64,000 bases of DNA. It comes from Yinghuangia seranimata. Its GTDB lineage: Bacteria > Actinomycetota > Actinomycetes > Streptomycetales > Streptomycetaceae. The notes below the pieces were generated by a model, which saw only the letters and a list, made by a program, of their open reading frames with translations, was not told the DNA's origin and searched no databases. Of this stretch, positions 8,986 through 16,680 are shown in pieces (within the stretch, counting starts at the first letter, position 1; every line of letters starts with the position of its first letter). The stretch is taken from assembly GCF_029953285.1 (NCBI RefSeq), contig NZ_JASAOI010000011.1:186001-250000 (forward strand). Reading direction: 5' to 3'. The position numbers were made by a program, and so were the translations under genes.

Positions 8986-9027
8986 CGGGCCCCGCACCAC
9001 CCGGTTCGCAGGGTGGCGCGGGGCCCG
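8986..9027 (+). terminator. polA terminator hairpin
   Basis: A 17-bp stem pairs 8986-9002 with 9011-9027 (one A/C mismatch) around an 8-nt loop, 21 nt after the polA stop. There is no T-tail, which is common for actinobacterial terminators. Confidence 0.75.
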
Positions 9028-9215
9028 TGTCGTGTGGGGCGGCACGACTGTCCGGCGACAAATGCCGCAGACCCTGCGAAACGCCGCCGTGGGGCTAGAG
9101 CGGTGGCCAAACCTGACGTAGTTTCATCTCCGCTCGTCGTCAGCCTGGTTCGGCTCCGCCCGGAAACCGGAGGCGGCGCGCGGACATGCAGCCAGCCAGG
9201 CGAAGGGGGCGGTTC

Positions 9216-10760
9216 GTGGACGAGGCCGAACAGGGGCCCGGTCCGCGGGATCAGGCGATACCGCGGCAGCCGGGGGCGGCCGGCGGGAACGCGGACTGGA
9301 CCCGGAACCTGACCACGATCGCGGTGGTGGCATCGCCGCCGACGGCGGAGCCGCCGGAGGCCGCGACCGGGGTCGAGACCGACATCGAGCCCGTGGCCGC
9401 GCCCGCGCGTGACGTCGAGCCGGAGCCGGAGCCGGCGGCCGCGCCTGAGCTCGAAACCGGGCTCGAGCCCGCAGCCGAGCCGGAGCCCGAGCCTGAACCT
9501 GAGGTCACGGCCGAACTCGAGCCGGAACCCGAGCCCGACGCGGCCGTGGAGCCCGAGGCCGAGTCGGAGCCCGCCGAACCGGAGGCCGAGCCCGAAACCG
9601 AGCCCCAGGTCGCGCCCGAGGCCGAGCCCGTCGCGGTCGAGGCGGCCGCCGAGGCGCCCACCGCGGTCATCCCGCGCACCGGCGCGCGGGACGGCGACGA
9701 ACTCGACTCGTGGGTCGCCTCGCTCGGCGCGACGCCGAAGGAACTGGCCGCCAAGGCGGACGACGACGCCGCGCCCGCGGCCGAGACCGACGAGGACGGC
9801 GCCGAGGGCGGCGGCGGCGCGCAGACCGTCCCCGCCCGCCGCCGGTACATCAACCCGTGGTTCGGCGGCGCGGCCGTCGTCGCGCTGCTGCTGGCCGCCG
9901 CCACGGCCGTGAACAACCCGTTCACGATGGCGACCTCCGAGCGGGTGCCCGTCTCCGACGTGGCGCGCATGTCGGACCCGGAACCGCCCAGCAGCCTGGG
10001 CCCGGTGGACGGCGGCGCCCCGCGCGTCTACGACCTGCCGCCGGTGCAGCCCGCGGCCGCGCCGGGCGCGCCCTCGTCGGCCGTGCCGACGACCGCGGTG
10101 GCGACCGGCCCCATCCGGGTCCCGGCGCCGCAGACGGTGGGCGGGGGAGGCATCCCGCAGATCGTGCTCGCGGCGTACCAGCAGGCGGCCACGACGATGG
10201 CGTCCGCCAACACGAAGTGCAAGCTGCCGTGGGAACTCCTGGCCGGCATCGGCCGCGTCGAGTCCTCGCACGCCAACAACGGCCAGGTGGACACCACCGG
10301 CCGGGCGCTCACGCCGATCCTCGGCCCGCGCCTGGACGGCAGTGGCTCGACCAAGGCCATCAAGGACACCGACAAGGGCGTCCTCGACCTGGACACCGAG
10401 TACGACCGCGCGGTCGGCCCGATGCAGTTCATCCCGTCCACCTGGAAGGCGTACGAGAAGGACGGCAACAAGGACGGCAAGGCGGACCCGCAGAACGTCT
10501 TCGACGCCGCCCTGACGGCGGGCCGCTACCTGTGCGCGGGCAACCGCGACCTGACCGACCCGGCGTCGCTGGACGCGGCGATCCTGAGCTACAACCAGTC
10601 GACCGACTACCTGCGCACGGTCAAGGCGTGGATGCAGTACTACCAGAACGGCGGTCGCCCGAACCCGGCCGCGACGACGCCCGCGGGCGGCAAGACGACC
10701 GCCACGGGCGGAAGCCCGTCGAAGTCCGGGACGAAGTCACCGTCGAAATCCGGCGGCTGA
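9216..10760 (+). CDS. Membrane-anchored lytic transglycosylase with long acidic Pro-Glu repeat
   Basis: This protein is 514 residues from the GTG at 9216, chosen because gaaggggg sits 6 nt upstream; an in-frame ATG at 9186 with ggagg 12 nt away is the alternative. Residues 50-150 are an extreme Glu/Pro/Ala repeat (PEPEPE units) on the cytoplasmic side, followed by one transmembrane helix at about 216-232. The outer C-terminal half is a murein transglycosylase domain (residues 313-480) with the catalytic Glu in GRVESSH (E349), RAVGPMQFIPSTW and AILSYNQS, closest to the MltB/SLT_2 type. It would cleave peptidoglycan glycan strands. The tail is Ser/Lys/Gly-rich. The acidic cytoplasmic region is unusual for this enzyme class and may recruit a partner. 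Confidence 0.85.
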   Translation: MDEAEQGPGPRDQAIPRQPGAAGGNADWTRNLTTIAVVASPPTAEPPEAATGVETDIEPVAAPARDVEPEPEPAAAPELETGLEPAAEPEPEPEPEVTAELEPEPEPDAAVEPEAESEPAEPEAEPETEPQVAPEAEPVAVEAAAEAPTAVIPRTGARDGDELDSWVASLGATPKELAAKADDDAAPAAETDEDGAEGGGGAQTVPARRRYINPWFGGAAVVALLLAAATAVNNPFTMATSERVPVSDVARMSDPEPPSSLGPVDGGAPRVYDLPPVQPAAAPGAPSSAVPTTAVATGPIRVPAPQTVGGGGIPQIVLAAYQQAATTMASANTKCKLPWELLAGIGRVESSHANNGQVDTTGRALTPILGPRLDGSGSTKAIKDTDKGVLDLDTEYDRAVGPMQFIPSTWKAYEKDGNKDGKADPQNVFDAALTAGRYLCAGNRDLTDPASLDAAILSYNQSTDYLRTVKAWMQYYQNGGRPNPAATTPAGGKTTATGGSPSKSGTKSPSKSGG

Positions 10761-10825
10761 CCGTCCGTCACGGCGCGCTCGAGGGCGCGCTCGGGGGCCG
10801 ATAACAGCAACGCGTTCTCGTTCGC

Positions 10826-10852
10826 CGCCCTCCGGGAATCGCCCGGAGGGCG
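10826..10852 (+). terminator. Terminator after the lytic transglycosylase gene
   Basis: A perfect 11-bp stem pairs 10826-10836 with 10842-10852 around a 5-nt loop (aatcg), 66 nt after the stop codon. There is no T-run. Confidence 0.75.
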
Positions 10853-10936
10853 TGTCGGCGTGTCGACGAATATGCAGATGAAGCTGGCATATTGTGCCAA
10901 CCGTACGTTCGCAACATCTGTTGTTCGGGAAAAATC

Positions 10937-10974
10937 TGAAACGTGTTCTCATTCGCGCCCTTCCTTGCTACCGT
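10937..10974 (+). promoter_or_regulatory. Promoter of the small-peptide/DUF3068 operon with overlapping KstR-like operator
   Basis: TTCTCA (10946-10951), a 17-nt spacer and TACCGT (10969-10974) form a plausible vegetative promoter 32 nt before the 45-residue ORF. TGAAACGTGTTCTC (10937-10950) overlaps the -35 and fits TNNAACNNGTTNNA at all but the last position. That pattern is known for KstR-type TetR repressors of lipid and sterol genes. Binding by such a regulator is inference. Confidence 0.45.
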
Positions 10975-11006
10975 GCCGTCTCCGTGAGCGCAAAGGAGAG
11001 TTTTTG

Positions 11007-11144
11007 ATGCGTGCCTTCGCCGCGGTCCTCATCGGTCTGGTGCTCGCCGCCGGCGCCGCGTACCTGCTGACCACTTTCGCGGTACCGGAGCCCAAGGCGA
11101 TCGACAAGCCGCTCCAGGTGACCCAGGTCCCCGCGAAGCCCTGA
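11007..11144 (+). CDS. Small single-pass membrane peptide (45 aa)
   Basis: A 45-residue ORF starts at the ATG at 11007, with aaaggaga 8 nt upstream. It has one hydrophobic segment (residues 4-24, FAAVLIGLVLAAGAAYLLTTF) and a short polar tail (PEPKAIDKPLQVTQVPAKP). It is followed after 62 nt by the DUF3068 gene on the same strand and shares its likely promoter, so it may be an accessory subunit or a secreted/anchored peptide of that system. The organisation resembles small DUF2613-type actinobacterial peptides, but I cannot assign a family with confidence. Confidence 0.7.
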   Translation: MRAFAAVLIGLVLAAGAAYLLTTFAVPEPKAIDKPLQVTQVPAKP

Positions 11145-11206
11145 AGACCGCATTTCCCGCACGACCGCAACCTGTAGTTCGTTCCATCGGCAAGGGGACA
11201 TTCTCG

Positions 11207-12439
11207 ATGCGTCGTAGGTCCAGCCTGGTCCTCCTGACCCTGGCGGTGTTCTGCGTGGCGCTCGCGCCACTGCTGCGCGAATACGCCTTTCCGCGGCTTG
11301 TCGCGAAGGCGCTCAACAGCGACCAGGCCTACAAGGTGATGGTCCTCGAGGCCGACAACGCGACGCTTTTCGGCGCGCCCGAAGGCGACGGCAAGGCCAA
11401 GGCGTACATCATCCAAACGGTGAAGCCCAACCCCGACGAGGCCACGGGCCAGTCGGTGGTGTGGGACATGAACCTCGCCATGGTCGACAGCACCGGCAAG
11501 GTCGTCACCCAGATTCCCGAGCGCTACGTCTTCGACGCCGTCTCGCAGGCCCCCAAGAACTGCTGCGGTGAGCAGATCGACGGCAAGCCCGTCGCGCACA
11601 CCGGAATCCAGTACAAGTGGCCGTTCTTCGTCCAGAAGCGCGGTTACAACTACTACGACGCGCAGGCGCACACCGCCGCGACGATCGATTACAAGGGCAC
11701 CGAGAACTTCAACGGGCTCGAGGTCTACCGCTTCGAGCAGAGCGTTCCGTGGACCAAGGTCCCCGTGCCCAGCCAACTGCCCGGCGGCCTCACCCCCGAG
11801 AGCGTCGAACAGGCCGGCATGGAGCGCTGGTACACCACCGTGCGCACCTTCTGGGTCGAGCCCGTCACCGGCGCCCCCGTCTACGCGGAGGAGAAGCACC
11901 GGGAGGAGATGCGGACGCCCAACCCGGACGACCCCGCGCACCCGGGCGTCCTCGTCGTGTTCGACGGGCACGTGAAGATGCTCCCCGCGTGGTCCAACGC
12001 GCTCATCGCGGACGCCAAGGACCAGCGCGCTCAGATGCTCCTCATCCACGACCAGCTGCCGCTGGGCCTCGTCGTGGTCGGCGTCGTGCTCTTCCTCGTC
12101 GCGCTCCTCCTGGAGTTCCTCGGCCGGCGCAAGAAGGCCGACCCGGCGACGGGCGGCGGCACCCGGGGCGACGACGCGTCGCCGTCCGGGCCCGGCGGAA
12201 GCGGTAACGAGGGCACGGCCGGGCGCGAGCCCGTGGCGGTCGGAGCGTCCGGCGGCGGGGCGGGCGCGAACGCGGCCGAGACCGCCGTCCTGCCCCGCGT
12301 CGCCGACTCGCCGCCACTGAGCGGGGTCACCTCAGAGTCGGCCGCGGTCGCGGCGGACGCCCCCGCGCCGGCCAGCAACGGCAAGACCCCGGCGACCGCG
12401 TTCCCGGACCGACCCACGTCGCCGCCTCCGGCGAGCTGA
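11207..12439 (+). CDS. DUF3068 (PorA-family-like) membrane protein
   Basis: This 410-residue protein has an N-terminal transmembrane or signal-anchor segment (residues 6-24), a large extracytoplasmic domain of about 260 residues, a second transmembrane helix at about 285-305 (LGLVVVGVVLFLVALLLEFL), and a low-complexity Ala/Pro/Gly-rich cytoplasmic tail of about 100 residues. The segments MVDSTGKVVTQIPERYVFDAV, CCGEQIDGKPVAHTGIQYKW and FEQSVPWTKVPVPSQLPGG are characteristic of DUF3068. That family is restricted to actinobacteria and named after a channel-forming protein. ATG at 11207 with aagggga upstream. A porin role is doubtful in an organism without a mycolate outer membrane. Molecular function unknown. 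Confidence 0.85.
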   Translation: MRRRSSLVLLTLAVFCVALAPLLREYAFPRLVAKALNSDQAYKVMVLEADNATLFGAPEGDGKAKAYIIQTVKPNPDEATGQSVVWDMNLAMVDSTGKVVTQIPERYVFDAVSQAPKNCCGEQIDGKPVAHTGIQYKWPFFVQKRGYNYYDAQAHTAATIDYKGTENFNGLEVYRFEQSVPWTKVPVPSQLPGGLTPESVEQAGMERWYTTVRTFWVEPVTGAPVYAEEKHREEMRTPNPDDPAHPGVLVVFDGHVKMLPAWSNALIADAKDQRAQMLLIHDQLPLGLVVVGVVLFLVALLLEFLGRRKKADPATGGGTRGDDASPSGPGGSGNEGTAGREPVAVGASGGGAGANAAETAVLPRVADSPPLSGVTSESAAVAADAPAPASNGKTPATAFPDRPTSPPPAS

Positions 12440-12480
12440 CCCAGCCCCCGGTCCGACGGCGCCCCGCCGTCCATGAACCC

Positions 12481-12512
12481 GGCCTGCCGCCCTGGTATGA
12501 GGGCGGCGGGCC
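12481..12512. terminator. Bidirectional terminator between convergent DUF3068 and GH18-like genes
   Basis: A 13-bp stem with one G-T pair joins 12481-12493 to 12500-12512 around a 6-nt loop, between convergent stops at 12439 and 12555. A second, smaller perfect hairpin (7 bp, 12455-12471) precedes it on the plus strand. Confidence 0.75.
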
Positions 12513-12554
12513 GTGTCTGTTACCCGGCCGTGTCCGTAAGGAGCGCGCGGGCTT

Positions 12555-13640
12555 TCAGCGCACCCATTCGCTCCGGTACGCCGCCCAGTCCTCGTCCGTC
12601 GCCGCGAAGTCCACGTACAGCGCCACCCCGAACGCCCGCCGGTCCGGCTCCGCCGACAGGCCGAGCCGCACCGCCCGGGCCGCCGTCGCCACCCGCTCCG
12701 CGTCCTCGTGGTGCCCGACGGTGTCGTCGTGGAAGAACGGCAGGCCGATCAGCAGATCGACGTCCGGCGGCGTGCGGTCGAGCGCGAGGCGGGTCTGGCG
12801 GACGACATAGCCGCCGAACAGCCCGCGGGTGGGCATCCAGGTGTCGTACGCCATCACCGCGACCTGGTCGACGCGCGACGCGACCTCGCCGAAGTAGCCG
12901 GGCGACCACCACTTCGTACGCTGCACGCCGGCGGTCCGCGCCAGCGCGACCAGGTTCCCGGCCGGTTCGATCTGGTGCGCCGCGACCGACAGCACCTTTC
13001 CGCGCGCGTGCGTGAGCGCACGTGCGCGGGTCAGGACGTCGAGGTAGTCGCGGTCGCCGTCGGGCATCGGCTCCAGGTCGAAGTGGACGCCGTCGAACCC
13101 GGCCTCCACGGCCTGCCCCGCGGACGCCACCACACGGTCCCGCCGCGCCCCGTCGCGCAGGTCGAGCCGACCGGGCCCGACCACGTCGCCCAGCCAGGCC
13201 TGCACCCGCGTGCCGGGGAGGGCGGCGTGCAGCGCGTCGACCATCCGCCGCGCCTCCGGATACCGGGCGGGATCCAGGCTCCCGTCGTGCGCCAGCGGTC
13301 CCGCGTGGACGTACAGGTCCCGCACCCCGGTCCCGCGCAGGCGCTCGGCCAGTGCCGCAACGTCGACCGCCCCCTTGCGGCCGTCCACCCACGCGTGCCC
13401 CAGCCACAACGCGTCCCGCCCCCGCGACCGCGCCGACTCGGCGGGCGACCCGGTGTACTCCAGCCGCAACCAGGTCAGCGACCCGATCGTGACGACGAGC
13501 ACGGCCACGACGAACGACGAGGTGACGGCGATTCCGACGCGCACCAGCCGCCGGAGCCGCGGGCGCGGCGGTACGCGTGGGGCGTCGGATGCCTCTGGGA
13601 CCCCGGCGTCGACAGGGCCGGACGGGTCGGGTGTGGTCAC
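12555..13640 (-). CDS. Glycoside hydrolase 18-like TIM-barrel protein, membrane-anchored
   Basis: This protein is 361 residues from the GTG at 13640. A cytoplasmic Pro/Arg-rich N-terminus precedes a transmembrane helix at about 36-58 (VGIAVTSSFVVAVLVVTIGSL). The outer domain is a TIM barrel whose strand DGVHFDLEPMPDGD matches the GH18 DxxDxDxE signature with the catalytic acid Glu. VDQVAVMAYDTWMP is the matching later strand with a conserved MxYD motif. GH18 enzymes act on GlcNAc-containing polymers such as chitin or peptidoglycan-derived glycans, but some members have lost activity. The longer ORF upstream (to 13742) overlaps the methyltransferase gene and has no ribosome-binding site. Substrate unknown. 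Confidence 0.75.
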   Translation of the reverse strand: MTTPDPSGPVDAGVPEASDAPRVPPRPRLRRLVRVGIAVTSSFVVAVLVVTIGSLTWLRLEYTGSPAESARSRGRDALWLGHAWVDGRKGAVDVAALAERLRGTGVRDLYVHAGPLAHDGSLDPARYPEARRMVDALHAALPGTRVQAWLGDVVGPGRLDLRDGARRDRVVASAGQAVEAGFDGVHFDLEPMPDGDRDYLDVLTRARALTHARGKVLSVAAHQIEPAGNLVALARTAGVQRTKWWSPGYFGEVASRVDQVAVMAYDTWMPTRGLFGGYVVRQTRLALDRTPPDVDLLIGLPFFHDDTVGHHEDAERVATAARAVRLGLSAEPDRRAFGVALYVDFAATDEDWAAYRSEWVR

Positions 13641-13692
13641 CCGCGCATCCTGCCGGACCCGCGCCGCCCGCGCACCGGACGCCCGGGCGGGG

Positions 13693-14547
13693 TCAGTCCT
13701 TGTCGCAGACGAAGATCGCCGTGCCCGGCAGCTTCCGGCCACGCGTCGGGCTCCAGCCGCCCCACACCTGGGTCAGGGCCTCCGGCCACTCCGGTTCGAT
13801 CAGGTCGACGATGCGGAAACCGGCCGCGGCGGCCTCGCGGACGCGCATGCCGAGGGTGCGGTGGTGCTCGACGTAGGTCGCGTGGCCGTCCTCGTCCTCC
13901 TCGACGTAGGGCGTGATGTCGAAGTAGGAGTACGCCGCGGTCAGCCCGCCCTCGCCCGGGTCGTCCGGGAACGCCCAGCGGATCGGGTGGGTCAGCGAGA
14001 AGACCCAGCGCCCGCCGGGCTTGAGGACGCGGTGGACCTCGCGCATGATCTTGGCGCCCTCGGGGCTGAACGGCAGGGCGCCGTAGGCCGAGAAGGCGGT
14101 GTCGAAGGACTCGTCGGCGAACGGCAGGGCCGCCGCGTCCGCCTGGATCACCGGGACGTCCAGCCCGACCGCCGCGTCGATGCGCCGTGAGTGCTGGAGC
14201 TGGCGGTAGGAGAGGTCCAGCGCCACCGGGTACGCGCCGCGGGCGGCCAGGTTGCGGGCGCACTGGGCCGCGCCGGCGCCGACCTCGAGGATCCGGCGGC
14301 CCTCGACGTCGCCGAGGAGTTGCGCGTCCTGCTCGTCGAGCCCTTCCGGGCCCCACACGAACCGCGCGTCGCCGAGGAAGTCGCCGTGCTCCGCCTGGTA
14401 CTCGTCGGCGTTCGCGTCCCACCACGAGCGCCCGGCCCGGACGCTCTCCGCCGGACCGACCTCGCGCCGTCCGACACCGCCCGCGGCGTCGCCGCCGGCC
14501 TCCCACGGGTCGTCGTCGAAGGAGGCCGCCGACCAGGGTTCGCTCAT
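13693..14547 (-). CDS. Class I SAM-dependent methyltransferase
   Basis: This 284-residue protein has a Rossmann methyltransferase core: motif I RRILEVGAGAAQCARNLA (about residues 80-100), the acidic end of strand 2 (YPVALDLSYRQL), motif II-like VIQADAAALPFADESFD and the post-motif LKPGGRWVFSLTHPIRW. The Methyltransf_11 (UbiE-like) pattern suggests a small-molecule substrate. The N-terminal 45 residues (acidic, Trp-containing) are a short extension ending SWWDANADEYQ, typical of actinobacterial members. It lies 52 nt upstream of the GH18-like gene on the same strand and is divergent from rpsA. The methyl acceptor cannot be deduced. Confidence 0.9.
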   Translation of the reverse strand: MSEPWSAASFDDDPWEAGGDAAGGVGRREVGPAESVRAGRSWWDANADEYQAEHGDFLGDARFVWGPEGLDEQDAQLLGDVEGRRILEVGAGAAQCARNLAARGAYPVALDLSYRQLQHSRRIDAAVGLDVPVIQADAAALPFADESFDTAFSAYGALPFSPEGAKIMREVHRVLKPGGRWVFSLTHPIRWAFPDDPGEGGLTAAYSYFDITPYVEEDEDGHATYVEHHRTLGMRVREAAAAGFRIVDLIEPEWPEALTQVWGGWSPTRGRKLPGTAIFVCDKD

Positions 14548-14675
14548 ATGACTTGCCTCACACGCTGTTGTTCAGGGTCGGCGTACGTTATCGTGCGCGC
14601 GTGCGGAGATGGCCTGGCGGCCGGTCCGCGGCGGCCTCGGCGCGTCGCGGCGGTGTCCGCCCCTCAACCCGCGCG

Positions 14676-14704
14676 TTGACCGCGCCTGGGCGGCCCCGTA
14701 TGCT
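14676..14704 (+). promoter_or_regulatory. rpsA promoter, close to vegetative consensus
   Basis: TTGACC (14676-14681), a 17-nt spacer and TATGCT (14699-14704) form an almost ideal housekeeping promoter. The predicted transcription start, near 14711, gives an rpsA leader of about 160 nt. Confidence 0.8.
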
Positions 14705-14786
14705 GCAAGTTGCGCCGCGGGCCTGCGTGAACTCAGACGGAGCAGGTCGCGCTCACCTTTGTCGTTCCGTTCCGCCAGCTCAATTG

Positions 14787-14803
14787 CTGTCGGTGTCCGA
14801 CAG
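14787..14803 (+). promoter_or_regulatory. Hairpin in the rpsA 5' leader
   Basis: A perfect 7-bp stem with a 3-nt loop (CTGTCGG tgt CCGACAG) lies 67 nt before the rpsA start, inside the predicted leader. S1 is known in other bacteria to repress its own translation through leader structures. A similar role here is inference. Confidence 0.4.
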
Positions 14804-14869
14804 GGCGAAACCGGGTCCTGGAGCGTGGTTTTACCGACGACTTCTGTCCGTACCGGAGCCCTTTCCCAC

Positions 14870-16351
14870 ATGACGAGCAGCACCGAGGCCCCTCGCACCA
14901 CCCCGCAGGTGGCGGTCAACGACATCGGTTCCGAGGAAGCTTTCCTCGCCGCAATCGACGAGACGATCAAGTACTTCAACGACGGCGACATCGTGGATGG
15001 CGTGATCGTCAAGGTCGACCGGGACGAGGTCCTGCTCGACATCGGTTACAAGACCGAAGGCGTCATCCCCTCCCGCGAGCTGTCCATCAAGCACGACGTG
15101 GACCCGCACGAGGTTGTCGCGGTCGGCGACAACATCGAGGCCCTCGTCCTCCAGAAGGAGGACAAGGAAGGCCGCCTGATCCTCTCGAAGAAGCGTGCGC
15201 AGTACGAGCGCGCGTGGGGCACCATCGAGAAGATCAAGGAAGAGGACGGCATCGTCACCGGTACCGTCATCGAGGTCGTCAAGGGTGGTCTCATCCTCGA
15301 CATCGGCCTCCGCGGCTTCCTCCCGGCCTCGCTGGTCGAGATGCGTCGTGTGCGCGACCTCCAGCCGTACGTCGGCAAGGAGCTCGAGGCCAAGATCATC
15401 GAGCTGGACAAGAACCGCAACAACGTGGTCCTGTCCCGCCGTGCCTGGCTCGAGCAGACCCAGTCGGAGGTGCGCCAGACCTTCCTCACGACCCTGCAGA
15501 AGGGTCAGGTCCGCTCCGGCGTCGTCTCCTCGATCGTCAACTTCGGTGCGTTCGTGGACCTGGGCGGCGTGGACGGCCTCGTGCACGTCTCCGAGCTGTC
15601 CTGGAAGCACATCGACCACCCGTCCGAGGTCGTCGAGGTCGGCCAGGAGGTCACGGTCGAGGTCCTGGACGTCGACATGGACCGCGAGCGCGTCTCCCTG
15701 TCGCTGAAGGCGACCCAGGAAGACCCGTGGCAGCAGTTCGCCCGCACCCACCAGATCGGCCAGGTCGTTCCGGGCAAGGTCACCAAGCTGGTGCCGTTCG
15801 GTGCGTTCGTCCGCGTCGACGAGGGCATCGAGGGCCTGGTCCACATCTCCGAGCTGGCCGAGCGCCACGTCGAGATCCCGGAGCAGGTCGTCCAGGTCGG
15901 CGACGAGATCTTCGTCAAGGTCATCGACATCGACCTCGAGCGTCGCCGCATCAGCCTGTCGCTGAAGCAGGCCAACGAGGCGTTCGGCGCGGACCCGGCC
16001 GAGGCCGAGTTCGACCCGACCCTCTACGGCATGGCCGCGACGTACGACGACGCGGGCAACTACATCTACCCCGAGGGCTTCGACCCGGAGACCAACGACT
16101 GGCTCGAGGGCTACGACAAGCAGCGCGAGGAGTGGGAGCGGCAGTACGCCGAGGCCCAGACGCGCTTCGAGTCGCACCAGCAGCAGGTCGTCAAGGCCCG
16201 CGAGGCCGAGGCCGAGGCGGCTGTCGAGAGCGGTGCCGGCGGCGGCTCGTACTCCTCGGCTCCGGCCGAGGCCCCGCAGGGTGGCGGCGCGCTGGCCTCC
16301 GACGAGGCGCTCGCCGCGCTCCGCGAGAAGCTGGCGGGCGGCCAGAGCTGA
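14870..16351 (+). CDS. rpsA: 30S ribosomal protein S1
   Basis: This 493-residue protein has four S1 (OB-fold) repeats at roughly residues 36-105, 123-188, 209-277 and 294-363, each with the G-x-V/F-G-A-F-V or related core (SSIVNFGAFVDLGGVDGLVH, TKLVPFGAFVRVDEGIEGLVH). A disordered acidic and Gln-rich C-terminal tail follows (KQREEWERQYAEAQTRFESH). Four repeats plus a tail is the usual actinobacterial form, against six repeats in E. coli. S1 binds mRNA and recruits it to the 30S subunit. The ATG at 14870 was chosen because the domain start and leader fit; an upstream in-frame extension is non-conserved. A strong terminator follows. Confidence 0.97.
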   Translation: MTSSTEAPRTTPQVAVNDIGSEEAFLAAIDETIKYFNDGDIVDGVIVKVDRDEVLLDIGYKTEGVIPSRELSIKHDVDPHEVVAVGDNIEALVLQKEDKEGRLILSKKRAQYERAWGTIEKIKEEDGIVTGTVIEVVKGGLILDIGLRGFLPASLVEMRRVRDLQPYVGKELEAKIIELDKNRNNVVLSRRAWLEQTQSEVRQTFLTTLQKGQVRSGVVSSIVNFGAFVDLGGVDGLVHVSELSWKHIDHPSEVVEVGQEVTVEVLDVDMDRERVSLSLKATQEDPWQQFARTHQIGQVVPGKVTKLVPFGAFVRVDEGIEGLVHISELAERHVEIPEQVVQVGDEIFVKVIDIDLERRRISLSLKQANEAFGADPAEAEFDPTLYGMAATYDDAGNYIYPEGFDPETNDWLEGYDKQREEWERQYAEAQTRFESHQQQVVKAREAEAEAAVESGAGGGSYSSAPAEAPQGGGALASDEALAALREKLAGGQS

Positions 16352-16679
16352 CGCTCTGACCCTCCGGTAGTGCAGTAGTTCCGGGCCTGTCCGTCAGGTC
16401 GAGTCCGGTGGTTCGTTCAGAAGGCCCCGCCCCCGAGGCGGGGCCTTCTGGCGTTTCCCCCTCCGTCCCCCCTCCGTCCCGGTCCCCCCGCCGCCCGGTC
16501 TTCCCCGGTCCGGGCGGCGCCGGTTCTCCCCGACGGGGTGGTGCCCCGTAGGCGTGGGCGGCTACACCGGATGCCACACCGGATCACTCGAACGAGGGAT
16601 CAAGGCCGGTGTCCCGCCTGCCGATCTGGGCCTGGTCGAAGCCCAGCGGCGGGGCGGGGCGCGCCACTAGGGTTCTCGC
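16352..16679 (+). other. Intergenic region (328 nt) after rpsA
   Basis: Apart from the terminator at 16418-16450 and the -10 element at 16668-16673, this stretch is a C/T-rich then G/C-rich sequence with no supported gene. Confidence 0.7.
16418..16450 (+). terminator. rpsA terminator
   Basis: A perfect 14-bp stem pairs 16418-16431 with 16437-16450 around a 5-nt loop (cccga), 66 nt after the rpsA stop. It is followed by ggcgtttcccc, with only a short T-run. Confidence 0.88.
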
Positions 16680-16680
16680 G
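16668..16680 (+). promoter_or_regulatory. Predicted -10 element for a leaderless MFS-gene transcript
   Basis: TAGGGT (16668-16673) ends 6 nt before the GTG at 16680, and no Shine-Dalgarno sequence precedes the GTG. This fits a leaderless mRNA. Confidence 0.5.

Larger units (their letters stand above)
14548..14869. other. Intergenic region (322 nt) between divergent methyltransferase and rpsA genes
   Basis: No gene is supported here. The region holds the rpsA promoter (14676-14704) and a compact hairpin (14787-14803) in the rpsA leader, both listed separately. TAACGT on the minus strand near 14588-14593 is a possible -10 for the methyltransferase gene. Confidence 0.7.
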
